Both the position numbers and the translations under genes were made by a program. DNA of 64,000 bases from positions 15,189,579-15,253,578 of the forward strand of contig OZ234500.1 in assembly GCA_965153455.1 (NCBI GenBank), written 5' to 3'. The stretch comes from Sphagnum compactum (Eukaryota; Bryophyta; Sphagnopsida; Sphagnales). The notes below the pieces were generated by a model. The model saw nothing but the letters and a program-made list of their open reading frames with translations. It was not told where the DNA came from and searched no databases. Below, piece by piece: positions 22,101-32,005 of the stretch (positions are counted from its first letter, which is position 1; each line of letters begins with the position of its first letter).

Positions 22101-22448
22101 AGAACATCATCATCATCTGGCAACAACAATAATGTTGGATGCAAACAAGGTCATCAAAAATCGAGAGATGGAAATACCGAGCGCTTTGGATTCCGGCTGA
22201 TGGAAATACTGTCAAGCTGTGGAGAAGGTAATGCACCAGAGGTAATTGTCCTTGGGAAGCTTGCTGGATTTCAGACTCTCTGGGTGCCTGCATACACCAA
22301 AGGTACTCTTCCTGACAACAGTTACGAGTTATTCTCACATCGAGTACCGGGGTATAGAATGACAGGCAAGGAGGGTCACAATATCCCCAAGGATTGCTGG
22401 GACATTGACCCAGCAGGCCTTCCAGCAATAGAGTCAATGAAGATGTAA
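16103..22448 (+). CDS. XRCC4: XRCC4-like DNA-repair protein with long tail and C-terminal DUF3444 domain
   Basis: Eight exons join in phase: 16103-16274, 16883-17025, 17350-17490, 18049-19529, 19722-20458, 20639-20817, 21597-21740 and 21939-22448 (1168 residues). Residues 1-152 match the XRCC4 head: VYVKSSWRKTSFGIVV, SGEAWSCD, VEKEVAEEAALQGKSVRQYM, QQPHSTYSF and YLSWT fall in the same order and spacing as in plant XRCC4. Residues about 165-200 (AQTFAAKERAHKAALMRQML) fit the coiled coil that holds DNA ligase IV. XRCC4 acts in nuclear non-homologous end joining. Then comes a long polar tail with an apparent SUMO-interacting motif (DIIILSDSESE, residues about 418-428). From residue about 929 a complete DUF3444 follows (VPDADYYIFD, VWALYDEFDGMPRMW, INFFSHEM, YPQCGEVWALYK, CWDIDPAGLPA). 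Ordinary XRCC4 is about 260-340 residues, and DUF3444 usually follows a J domain, which is absent here. The weakest join is 17490 to 18049. Two adjacent genes remain possible. Confidence 0.7.
17044..17250 (+). repeat. Tandem duplication (about 103 bp, two copies) in intron 2
   Basis: 17044-17146 and 17149-17250 share AGTTCTTGACA, GATCATAGTAT, CTATCTCT, TTTTGGATT, TTGCCAAA/TTGCAAAA and CCTTGAT(T/C)(G/A)ATC in order. It lies between exons 2 and 3 of the XRCC4-type gene. Confidence 0.65.
17640..17945 (+). mobile_element. Dispersed repeat of about 290 bp inside intron 3 of the XRCC4-type gene
   Basis: Aligns along its length with 35262-35535: GCACTATGGAATGGT, GGGTAA, GAGC, ACCCAACATAATGGGCAA, CCATTCCATGAC, TCATGTTCAACAGA, TGGAAGATTATGT and GACATAATCTG occur in the same order. 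The words ATGGAATGGT and ACCATTCCAT form an internal inverted repeat. No coding capacity; the class is not recognised. Confidence 0.65.
21060..21440. repeat. GGTTCTGGTTC-rich repeat in intron 6 of the XRCC4-type gene
   Basis: Recurrent phrases (CCAGTTCTGGTT, CTGGTTCTGGTTC, AGAACCATGGTTCT, AAGAACCGCCC) resemble the interior of the hAT-type elements at 45.7-47.2 kb and fragments near 41.3-42.0 kb. Probably a degraded member without clear ends. Confidence 0.35.
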
Positions 22449-23160
22449 GTCTTCATACATATACGCAAGGTAACACATACAGATGTTGCATACATAGGTA
22501 ATGTGATACATGAACTACTTTGTCTCTTTTTTCATGCTGGTGGAAGAGTGCTTGAACTTTGACTTATTTCTGGGGAATCTTGATTTCTGGGACTTTTATA
22601 GTTACAAATTTTTAGACATTGTTTTGTGAATGATACCAGGCAGCTCTTTTTTTGATAGGAAGACTTGTCGTTTTCTTGTAGGAAAGGAGCATACTTTGGA
22701 CAGCAGTAGGTAGGTGTAATTTAACAACTGAGAGTTGGATTGCACTTACTAGCAGGCTGCTCTGAAACTGATAAACAGAACTTTCATATCAATCTTCTGT
22801 AAGTAGTGTGCAAAACCTGCTTTGGGAGCTTTCGATGATGCGATCCTATTCCAAACTGCGAGTTCCATCTTAAACTTAGTTATAAAGTAGTGGATGGATA
22901 TATTGATGGAGCAAGGTCAGTCTTGCAGATTTCAGGTGCACAATCTTGATAAAGAAAGATTCATGATTTGTTTACTCCCTGTTGGTATTATACCAGACCG
23001 GAGAGTGGAAGAGAAATAGAAAGTAGACTGAAGAGAAGGCGGCAGAAGAGCAAAAACAAAAGTAAGGCAAATGTTTTTGAAAGGCTGCATCGATGCAAGT
23101 ATTTTACATCCATATTTATAATTATTTATTGATATGCTCATTATAAATAAGTGCATAATT
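22449..23160 (+). other. Probable 3' UTR and downstream region of the XRCC4-DUF3444 gene
   Basis: The stop overlaps a GTAAGT-like donor (GATGTAAGTC at 22443), so a further exon cannot be fully excluded. However, the DUF3444 domain is complete at CWDIDPAGLPA. No coding motif is seen downstream. The 23160-24060 stretch probably belongs to the convergent expansin gene (3' side) and contains repeated purine-rich tracts. Confidence 0.35.
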
Positions 23161-24068
23161 TAAAGTGCATAAAAGATACGAAAGAACCAAATCCACAAGA
23201 AACATGCCCAAGAGTTTGGAAGCGGGCGGGTGTTCAACCACCACCACAGCTTCAATTTCCAATCAATTTCTTCATTGCACAAAAGTGAGAAGCTTGATTC
23301 ATGATTAAAATCAGCTCCATCACCCCCCAAATTGATGACTAATGATATAATAATTAAGGAAAAAAAGTTTCAGGGAAATTGTGAGAGAGAGAAACAGTTC
23401 ACATTCCTCTTCATTCTCATAGGGCGGGAGGAAAACCCTCCAAAATACTTCCCAATCTAAACTCTATAAATACCATTTCAAGGATCCTAACCTGAAAGTT
23501 GCAGGTTCCAGACTTTTGTCTTTTTCTTCAAACTTATGAACCAGCAGCAGCAGCAAAAGAAGGTTTCCATAAGGTTTCTGTAGGATCCATGGTTTCCATA
23601 AGCTTTCTTTAGAACCCACCCAACAACAGACCATGAAATCTTCTACTAGAGTGTAGTTTTGATTCTCCTGATTTTCAAGCATTTTTAATGATTTGAAGGA
23701 GAGACGAAATTTAAGACTTTTTTGAGAGGAATTTTGATTCTCAAGCAGTCTCACGAATTTGAAGGAAAAGAAAGAAAAACTGAGGAGAAGCTGCTGCTGG
23801 TGGACGAAGTGTTTTGGTATTGTTGTTGTTGCAGTAGTGTTGCTGGTGCAACAAGATGGGCTTCTTGCTCTGCCAAAGCAAAAATTCAAAGAGGAAGTTG
23901 TTTGTTTGAAGAGGTAGTTGTGTTTGTTGCTTGCTGTTTCCTTGCAGAGATTTCATCATCATCATTATCTCCATCACGGTAGCAGTTGCAGACATTTTCG
24001 CAATTGGGAAGAGAGACACAGAGACAGAGAGACAGAGAGGAGTTGGGAGGAGAGAGGGGGATTTTGTT

Positions 24069-27000
24069 TTAGTACACGACTTGAGCTCCTTGGAATGTTT
24101 GTCCATATTGCCAGTCGCCATTTGCAACTCTACTAGTGGTAACCTTGCCATCGCTGGTGGTGACCATGAACCAGAGACCTTGACCAACGAGCTTGGATCC
24201 GCACTGCCAGTTCTGGCCCCAGTTTCGGGACATAGGATACCAGGGGGAAGAATCGCCTCGCATCTTCACGGCAACAACGACTCCTGAGCCACCCACATTG
24301 GTGATGGTGACGAGATTGAAGTTGGGATTTCCGTTGATGGTGAAGCGGATTCCGCCGCTCTTGGTACACGGCACTCTCCGGTATTGTACTGGCACAATGC
24401 CGGCCCGGTACTGTGCGATCTTGGTGAACGCCGGTTGCGATAAGTCGAAATGCTCGTTGGGTGGGTTGCACCATCCGCCGTCGTTGGCCGCTTGCGCGTA
24501 GTTGGGTGGGCAGAAATTGGTCGCGGTCACGACTATCGATCCCGGCAAGCACCATGAGCCCGTGCACATGATCTCGTAGCAAGCACCGCAGTTCATCCCC
24601 TCCTGAAACAAGACGCTGCTTAGCGCCGCGGTTTGAATGCCGTAGCCTGTGCTGTAAAGATTGCCATACCCACAAGCTCCAGCTGCAGCAACAGCAATTG
24701 TTCCCAACAACGAAAACAAACGCAAAACTCATCAGACACAGATTTCAGCCAGACCCACAAGCTCCAGATGCAGCAGCAGCATTGTACCCAACAACAAACA
24801 AACCCTAAGCTGATTAGACACAGATCTCAGCACCGATGATTCTTTCTTGTCGCAGGAGAAAAGAACAACTTGATGCCATGCGTGCATGCATACAGCAGTT
24901 CTCCCCAGAGAAAGAAACCCAATTGCAAGAGCCTACAGAAGATTTGCAATGGCAATGCAGGATGATGGTTTTGGGACATACCCATGGTGCCGGAAGCATC
25001 AGCGCCTCCGTAGAAAGTGGCGTGAGCAGGAGTCCATGCAGCTGCTGCCGGGCTTGGATGATGGGTTGCTCGTGTGTTGTAGGATGCGTATACCTTCTCT
25101 CTGTAGGCACGCCCAAGATCCTGCTTAGGAGGTCCTTCTTGGGATTCCAACTGCACGGGGTGTTGTTGCTGCCCCCTGGGGATGTAGGAAGAAGCCTTCT
25201 TCTTCAAAGCTTCAGATTGCGCTCCGTAGTTTTGGTACGCCTTCTCTCTGAAAGCTCGCCCCAGATCCTGTTTGGGCTCCTCCTCTTGTTGGGAGTATTG
25301 CAGCTGCGCCTTTTGCTGTTTGCTCCCCGGGAAGTATGTGGAAGCTTTTTTCTTCAGCGCTTCAGATTGCGCTCCGTAGTTCTGGTACGCCTTCTCTCTG
25401 AACGCACGACCCAAGTCTTTCGGAGGCTGCTCCTCGCCTTTCTCCGCGAGAGTACTGCCATTCTTCTTCGGCGGCACATAGCTGGAAGCTCGTTTCTTCA
25501 GCGCCTCGGATTGCGCTCCGTAGTTCTTGTACGCCTTCTCTCTGAACGCACGACCCAAGTCTTTCGGAGGCTCGCCCTTCTCCGCCACAGTGTCATTCTT
25601 CTTCGGCACGTAGCTGGAAGCTCGTTTCTTCAGCGCCTCAGATTGTGCTCCGTAGTTCTTGTACGCCTTCTCTCTGAACGCACGACCCAAGTCTTTCGGA
25701 GGCTCGCCCTTCTCCGCAACAGTGTCATTCTTCTTCGGCACGTAGCTGGAAGCTCTTTTCTTCAGCGCCTCAGATTGCGCGGCGTAGTTCTGGTTTGCCT
25801 TCTCTCTGAAGCTTCGACCTAAGTCCTTTAGAGACGAGGACTCGTTCTTCTCCGCAGCAGCATGGTTCTTGGGTACGTAGGTGGCAGCTTTTTTCTTCAG
25901 AGCTTCAGATTGCACGCCATAGCTTTGGTACGCTTTCTCTCTGAAGGAACGACCCGAATCCTTTGGAGGCTCTCCCGTGTCTTCTTCTCCTGTGGCGTTC
26001 TTGGTTGGGACGTATGTCGAGGCCTTGTGTTTGAGAGCTTCGGATCTCTTGCTGTAGAGATCATACATGCGGTTTCTGTAGTCACGACCCAAGTCTTGGG
26101 ATTCTTCTTGCTGCTGCTGTTGCAACTGCACATTCTTCCCGCTTTCGCTGTCGTCGTAGGAATCTTCGCTCTCTGCAGTCCCGAAGAAAGCGGCAAACAC
26201 ATCGCCAGTTGACGATTCTGCTGGAGGAGCCTCAGCTTGCTTCTGAGATTCAGTCGCTAGAGTCTCGGTGAAGGCGTAGGATTTCTCGCTTTCTGGAGAC
26301 TCAGCAGGCGATTCAGCAACCTCATCAGCTTCCTTCAACTTCGCGGCGTAGTCGTAGTAGGCATCTGCACTTTGCCGCGAAGGCGCAGGCGCACCAGGAG
26401 AGTCGTAACTCTCCGGCGCATCAGAAGCTGCTGGCTCCGGTGCGAAGGATTCGTTAGAAGACGGAGAAAGCTCAGGTGAAGGTCCCGGACCATCAGCATA
26501 GTAGCCGTATTCACTCGCAGCAACAGGAGGAGTTGCAAGAGAACTCTCAGGAGCAAAGCTTGAGGGTGGCGCGGGAGGAGAAGAGTACTCGCGTGGACCC
26601 GTCGAAGAAGGCTCCGGTGCGTAAGACCCGTCAGAAGAGAAAGCTGGCTCTGGCGCATACGCCGATCCCTCTGAAGCCGGAGCATACCCAGAATCATTTT
26701 CGTAGCTTGGTGAAGGAGCAGGTGGAGAGGATCGGTGATGGCGATGATGATGGTGGTGATGGTGATGATGATCGTGGTCATGGTCGTCGTCATCATCGTT
26801 GTCGTCTTCTTCTTCGTTGCTCGGTGATGGACCCGGAGCATAAGAGTAGTACTCAGGATCATCTGGTCCCGGAGAAGGAAGATCGTTATCCATGGACTTC
26901 TCAGGCGAAGAAGCTGGAGAGCTGGAAGGCTCGTAGTACGCAGCTCCTCCAGTGAATGCTTCCGGAGCTGCTGCGTCAGGACCCGGCGCCGCAGCCGCAG

Positions 27001-27262
27001 ATTCTTCCTTTTCCGTCGAGGAAGGGAGGTGCACTTCTTTAGTTCCCTCGCGGTATTTGAGCGACGTGAGGTCGAACTTTGCTGCGGTCACTACCGCCTT
27101 CACGTCTTCCAATTGCAGTCCCTGTTCGTCGTACTTCAACGATGTAAGATCAACATTCTCTGCGCTTCCTCCCACTACCTGCACATCGCTCTTTCCATCT
27201 TCTACTCCTGCTGCTCCGTGGATCAGAAAGAAGGAAAATGCGATAGCAACAACAAGCATCAT
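24069..27262 (-). CDS. Secreted chimeric alpha-expansin with a long repetitive N-terminal extension
   Basis: Two exons, complement 27262-24982 and 24682-24069, join in phase (ATGG|GTATGT donor, GCTGCAG acceptor) at the usual first-intron place of plant alpha-expansins, giving 964 residues against about 250 normally. Expansins loosen cell walls without hydrolysis. Residues 1-19 are a signal peptide ([19 protein letters not shown]). Next come two copies of DLTSLKY, then an acidic tract running into nine histidines (about 150-177). A Pro/Ser/Ala-rich arabinogalactan- or extensin-like stretch (APGPSP, YAPEP) extends to about 370. About eight 44-50-residue repeats ([20 protein letters not shown], then [10 protein letters not shown]) span about 390-735. 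The expansin begins at [15 protein letters not shown] (about 746) and carries [18 protein letters not shown] with the HFD motif, and a CBM63-type C-terminus ([20 protein letters not shown]). An earlier GTG-led reading is spurious: TTGCTTTCAG just upstream looks like a 5' UTR acceptor. Confidence 0.85.
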
Positions 27263-28455
27263 CGCGATCTGTGAGGACGCCCTGAAAGCAAAAGCAAGAG
27301 ACAATGCGCATGGTGAGTTCACAGAAAACCATCCCGTTTGCCATCAAACCCAGAACCCATTACTGAGCCCAAAAGCTCACACAACCCAACCTGGCCTTGA
27401 ACCACACCATCACCATGGAACTCACCCGAAATCCAAGAATCTCTCCAGAAAACAGAAACCCATCATTCCAAATCTGTAGACATATATCCATTGAATGTAT
27501 TCTTGTTGAACAAAAGGCGCAAAGAAAAATAAAATTGTACAACTCTGCCGAATTCCAATTCCTATTCCACAGCAAATTCAAAGCATTCAAACACACAAGG
27601 GACACACACACACACTCTCTCTCTCTTTCTTCTGCATGCAGCAAACAAAAAAGATCAACGAGATCGCGAGTTGTTGCTTGCAAACCTTATTCACAGAAGC
27701 TACCGATCATAATATTGGATAGTCTAAAGAGGATGATAAGTCACAATATTCTAGTTCCTTACATGGAAGCTGAAACGCGGGGAGTTGGATCCGGATCCGA
27801 CGGATTTGTGACAAGCGCGCGCTCACCCAGAGAGCAAAAGCTCACACCCACGAAGAAGAAGACATGAATGCACGCTAGAATCGACGACAAAACAACAGCG
27901 AAATAAATAAAGAAAAATCAATAGAAAGGATTCATGTCTTCTGTAAAGGACGCGACGCTAACTCGCAGTAATGGAGACAGAAACGTGAGCCTTGCTTGCT
28001 TACAAGAGCTTGGCTGGCTAGCTGCAGCTGCTACTGGCTTCTTCTTGAAGAGATTCAATTCATAAACTGTTGAGAAACATCAGGAAACGCGCGCTTACAA
28101 ACAAACAGGCTTTGGTTAGTACGTGACGAGGCGCAAAAAACGCAGGATGATTCAGTGCCTAGAACCACGCAGCAGAAGAAGGAGCGCGACGACGACGACG
28201 ACAACGACGGATATGCAGCGATGATGGTCAGCGCCGAGCCGAAAGCAAACCAAACCGAGCCGAGCAGAATCGCGGCTTTCAAGAGTCGCCGATAAAAGGC
28301 GCCGTCAGGGGGAAGGGAAGGGGGGAGAGGCTAAACAACTAACAACTAAACACCATCTCTCCGCTATTTGTAGAGGAGGCCGGCGCAGGCCTATCTTACG
28401 CTCCATAGCTAACCGGCGATAATTTGGGGGCGCCGCTAAATATGGAGCATCCAAA
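27263..28455 (-). promoter_or_regulatory. Probable 5' UTR (with intron) and promoter of the expansin gene
   Basis: A pyrimidine tract ending CTTTCAG at about 27286 reads as an acceptor just upstream of the start codon on the minus strand, implying a spliced leader. GC is raised up to about 28440. A minus-strand frame at 28282-28055 starts only at TTG and lacks any motif, so I treat it as leader sequence. Confidence 0.4.
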
Positions 28456-28708
28456 CGTGTGTTACTGTCTTTGGTAGTTGGGAAAGCAGAGGAGGCGGTG
28501 GGGAACGAAGGGAACCCGCTACTAGGTTTGGTAGTTTGTGATAGCAGAGAGAGGAGGTGGGGAACGAAGGGAACCCGCTAGTGTGTTTGGTAGTTTGTGA
28601 AAGCAGAGGGAGGAGGTGGGGAACTAAGGGAACCCGCTAGTTAGTGTGTTTGGTAGTTTGTGAAAGCAGAGGGAGGAGGTGGGGAACGAAAGGGCACCCA
28701 CTCTATTT
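28456..28708. repeat. Minisatellite of about 60 bp, four copies, upstream of the expansin gene
   Basis: Units carry GGTAGTTTGTGAAAGCAG, then AGGGAGGAGGTGGGGAACGA, then AGGGAACCCGCTAGT. GGTAG starts are at 28473, 28530, 28589 and 28652 (periods 57, 59, 63). The copies are nearly identical, so amplification is recent. Confidence 0.9.
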
Positions 28709-28959
28709 GTTATTATTAGATGAAAGAGGGGGGTAGGTTGGGTTAAAATTCTGGTATATAGGAGTGTAGGGTGGTTACCAGTTTTTATTGAGAATTGTCA
28801 AGTCCGGTTTTCAGAGTGTCAGTTCTCGCAAGTTTTATACCAATCGATCTTCAAAGGTGATTCTCAAAAATTGGGTATAAAATGTTTTAATTATTTTTAT
28901 CCAGAAGTTATTCTAATTATTAAGATTATAATTTTTTTTAAAAAGGAAGTTTGAATGAA

Positions 28960-28990
<31 letters not shown>

Positions 28991-29150
28991 TTTCTTTAAA
29001 CATTTTATATGTTCATGATTTCATTTTGTTCAAATACAGATTGGAAACTTTTCAAGCTCCTCTTTTGAACTAAAATCATTATCAATTAACTTCACCAAAT
29101 TAGAAGAAGACTTACAACCAACTCTAGATCACTTGACTAGTTTTTTTCAC
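28709..29150. other. AT-rich DNA with a (TAA)n microsatellite
   Basis: A run of about eleven TAA/AAT triplets lies at 28958-28991. No gene seen. Confidence 0.6.
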
Positions 29151-29155
29151 AAAAA

Positions 29156-30760
29156 TCAACCTTTTAAAATTGTCCCATTGCAAAAGACATCTCCTAACGA
29201 TAATTTTTTTCCTTTCTCAATTTGTGACTCTAGAACGCCTAGAATTTTACAAGCCAAAAAATTAACAATATGAAACATGGTTTCTTTCCTCCACCATTGA
29301 AAAGGATAGCTGATTTCCTTAACATCCAGTTGATAATGTCTGAAAATTAATAATTTTCTATTGAGAAGTGTTTTTGCTAGTTCGCTTGTGTTGGCAGTTT
29401 GTTCCAAAAAATCCATGAGATCCTCAGTAATTGTTTGCCTTGCAAAGACAACTTTAAGTTATGCCGCATTCAAAACCATAAAATATAAAAATTTCCTATG
29501 AAATAAATACCTTAGCAAGAACCACACCCTCTTCATGATCACTGAAAAAAAAGATATTAGACAAAGATTTTTAAACTTGAGGTCCAACATCAAAGACAAC
29601 ATGTTATAAACTTCTTTTTTCTTATCTTGTTAGAAAAAAATAAATTTAAAAATTCTAAAAAAATTCTAAAAAAACCCAATTTTCATTTTTGATGTTGGAA
29701 GCAAACAAATCAACTTAAGAACAACCCTAGAATCATCATCAATCAAAGGGACTTTGATTGATAGATTTGGGAATTCTTGCTTGAATTTCAAGCACATTGA
29801 TATAGTAGATTGCACTGCATAAGAAAGTAACTAATGCCCATTAGGTTGGTTCAAAACATAAGCATTCACAACAAGTGAAAAAGAATCAAAAATTATTTTA
29901 AAAATGTGCCAAGTGATAACAAGTGAAACTTTCCCACTAATTCTAATAACATTTTGACTATTGTAGTAAAAGATAAATACATCCTTAAATTGCAAGGCTT
30001 CTTAAAACATAATGATTTTGTTAGCAAACCTACAATTAAATTTACACATGAAATGTTAATATATCCAACTAGCACAATTAACTAATAAATAGTGAAAATA
30101 TGCAAGCAATAATAAATTAAAACTTTACCTTGTTTTCATTAAAGTATTTATTTTTTAGGTGAAAATTATAATTTGTACAAACCTTTTTCCATTCCTATCT
30201 ACCCTTCTTAGATTTTTAAAACCAAGATACATTTCTACATATTTGATTATGCAAACTTGACTAAAACAAAATTTTAAAATTTAGAATTTTTTTTGTTAGT
30301 TGTGGCATATTGACATGCTTTGAAAAACAAATGACCAAAAAATTGCATTGAAAGCTTTCATCCAAATTAAAAACTTCACATCTCACAATAAATTTGAAGG
30401 CAATAATCGTGATATTCAAATTTGACCCTTCATCTTTTACATGTAAGCAATGATTTTTTTTTCTCAACCCATATTGATTAAACAATTTTGTTAGATTATT
30501 AACAAAAGATTGATTAATAGCCTATGTTGCTTCGAAGAAACCAATAGTCACATGTTTAGGTTGCCAATCACATCCCAAAAGCTTAATGACAAGCAAATAT
30601 ATCATGTGCCCCTTTGGACATCCATAAATCAAAACTAACTGTTGTAAAAATACAATCTATAAATTTTGGCAAAACCATATTTTTGTTTTGTTTTCTCCAC
30701 TAGGTAGCAATATAGTCACGAGCACACATGAACTCACAAGATTCATCACAGCCTAAACTT
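29156..30760 (-). pseudogene. Dead hAT-superfamily transposase gene
   Basis: Reading the minus strand from right to left, fragments in different frames appear in the order expected for a hAT transposase. Near 30700-30540: FDLWMSKGAHDIF-like and GCDWQPKHVTIGFFEA. Near 30480-30265: YGLRKK, HVKDEGSNLN and NLDESFQ. Near 30000-29650: degraded middle parts. At 29400-29160: DVKEISYPFQWW, MFHIVNFLACKILGV and ESQIEKGKKLSL, matching the C-terminal hAT dimerisation region. Stops and frameshifts separate the pieces, so it is inactive. No terminal inverted repeats were identified around it. Confidence 0.6.
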
Positions 30761-30814
30761 GAGGGGAAGCCATCACCTCCCCCTTATAGTATTCTCTATG
30801 ATTAGCTATGAAGG

Positions 30815-31390
30815 TTGCATCCAAATGTCATTTTGTCTCGGGACTCCCAACTTGGGAGTCCCGAAGCTCCCGAAATCAGGATTTTCAACACTTTGGTGGT
30901 CCATAACTTCTTGTGTAAACCTCTGATTGAAGTGATATTTTAATAAAGTTGTTGCCCTCATCGAGAGCTTTTCAACGATATGTGACATGCCACCTTCACA
31001 CACGTATTTCAGGGTGATTCCCGACTTTTACTGGTTGGGAGTCAAATTGGCACTTTGACTCTCGGCCTTCCTTTTGACCATAACTTGTGTTTTAAATACT
31101 CAAATGGGTCATGAAAGCCCATTTCATATACCTACATTTTAAGATCTTTCCAATGATATAAGAAACTTTTTAATCCAATGAGTTTTGACCCCTAAAATAC
31201 CTCTTTGAAAAGTCAGGACTCCATAGGGATTCTAACTCCCAAAATGGAAGTCCATTTGGGAGTGTGTGGATTCATTCCCTCACATTCTCGGGAGTGCAAA
31301 TGTGATTCCTGGGTTGCACTCTCAAACCACACCTTTCCATGCCTTTGCCTTAGTTGTGAGCCCAAAGTTAGGGTTGTGACAAAAATGATA
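30815..31390 (+). repeat. Repeat block with GGGAGTCCCG motifs, related in inverse to 60.9-61.7 kb
   Basis: Contains GGACTCCCAACTTGGGAGTC, GGTTGGGAGTCAAATTGGCA and AGTGTGTGGATTCATTCCCTC, ending GAGCCCAAAGTTAGGGTTGTGAC. The reverse complement matches, in order, the block at 60905-61400 (GTCGCAACCCCACTTTGGGC, CCGGGAGTCAAACT, GACTCCAACTTGGGAGTCCC). Probably pieces of a retrotransposon LTR or other large repeat. Confidence 0.5.
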
Positions 31391-31448
31391 TTGGGGACAT
31401 GTGAAATGTTGGTGAAAGTAAAAATCATTGGAACTATTGCGACAAATG

Positions 31449-32005
31449 CAACAAGGAGGTGTGCGGCTAGATTCTATTATTTATGTGGGTGTGTTGAATG
31501 CATGAGCTAACATGGTTGCACTTGAAGAAGGCAAGTGTGTTCATAAACAAATCATTAAATGTGGATGAGATTCAAATGTCTTTGTGTGCAATAACTTGGT
31601 TGACATGTATGCAAAATGTGGGAGCATTAAGGATGCTTGGAGAATGTTCAAAAAGATGCCATCTCGAGATGTGGTCACTTGGACCACCATCATATTAAGA
31701 CATGCACAATATGGGCAAACACAAAGGCATTGAAATTATTTCAGAAAATGTAATCAGAGGATGTGTGACCAAACTCTGTCACTTTTGTGGGGGTGTTGAA
31801 TGCATGTGGCAATATAGTTGCCCTTGAAGAGATTAGGTGTGTTCATTAGTAAATCCTTCAAAGTGGTTTAAAATTAGATGTCTTTACAATGAGTAGTTTG
31901 GTTGACATGTATGTAAAGTGAAAAAACATGGAGGATGTTTGGAATGTGTTCAAGCCATCTCGAAATGTGGTAACTTGGACCATCATACTTGGAAGATGTG
32001 CCAAA
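31449..32005 (+). pseudogene. Dead pentatricopeptide-repeat (PPR) gene fragment, PLS type
   Basis: With shifts and stops ignored, the plus strand reads NMVALEEGKCVHKQIIKCG, DSNVFVCNNLVDMYAKCGSI, KDAWRMFKKMPSRDVVTWTT, then a second diverged round beginning SVTFVGVLNACGNIVALEE and ending SRNVVTWTIILG. These are the L/S/P motifs of plant organelle RNA-binding PPR proteins. In-frame TGA and TAA codons and frame changes break it, and only about five motifs remain. It lies beside retroelement-like sequence. Confidence 0.7.

Noticed and set aside
24836-25822. Plus-strand 328-codon open frame opposite the expansin exon
   Set aside because: It is the shadow of the repetitive minus-strand exon: its Leu/Arg repeats mirror the repeat units and show no domain.
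28055-28282. Minus-strand frame starting LKAAILLGSVWFAFGS, which looks like a signal peptide
   Set aside because: It begins at TTG, has no ATG at the right place, and lies where the expansin 5' leader or promoter should be.
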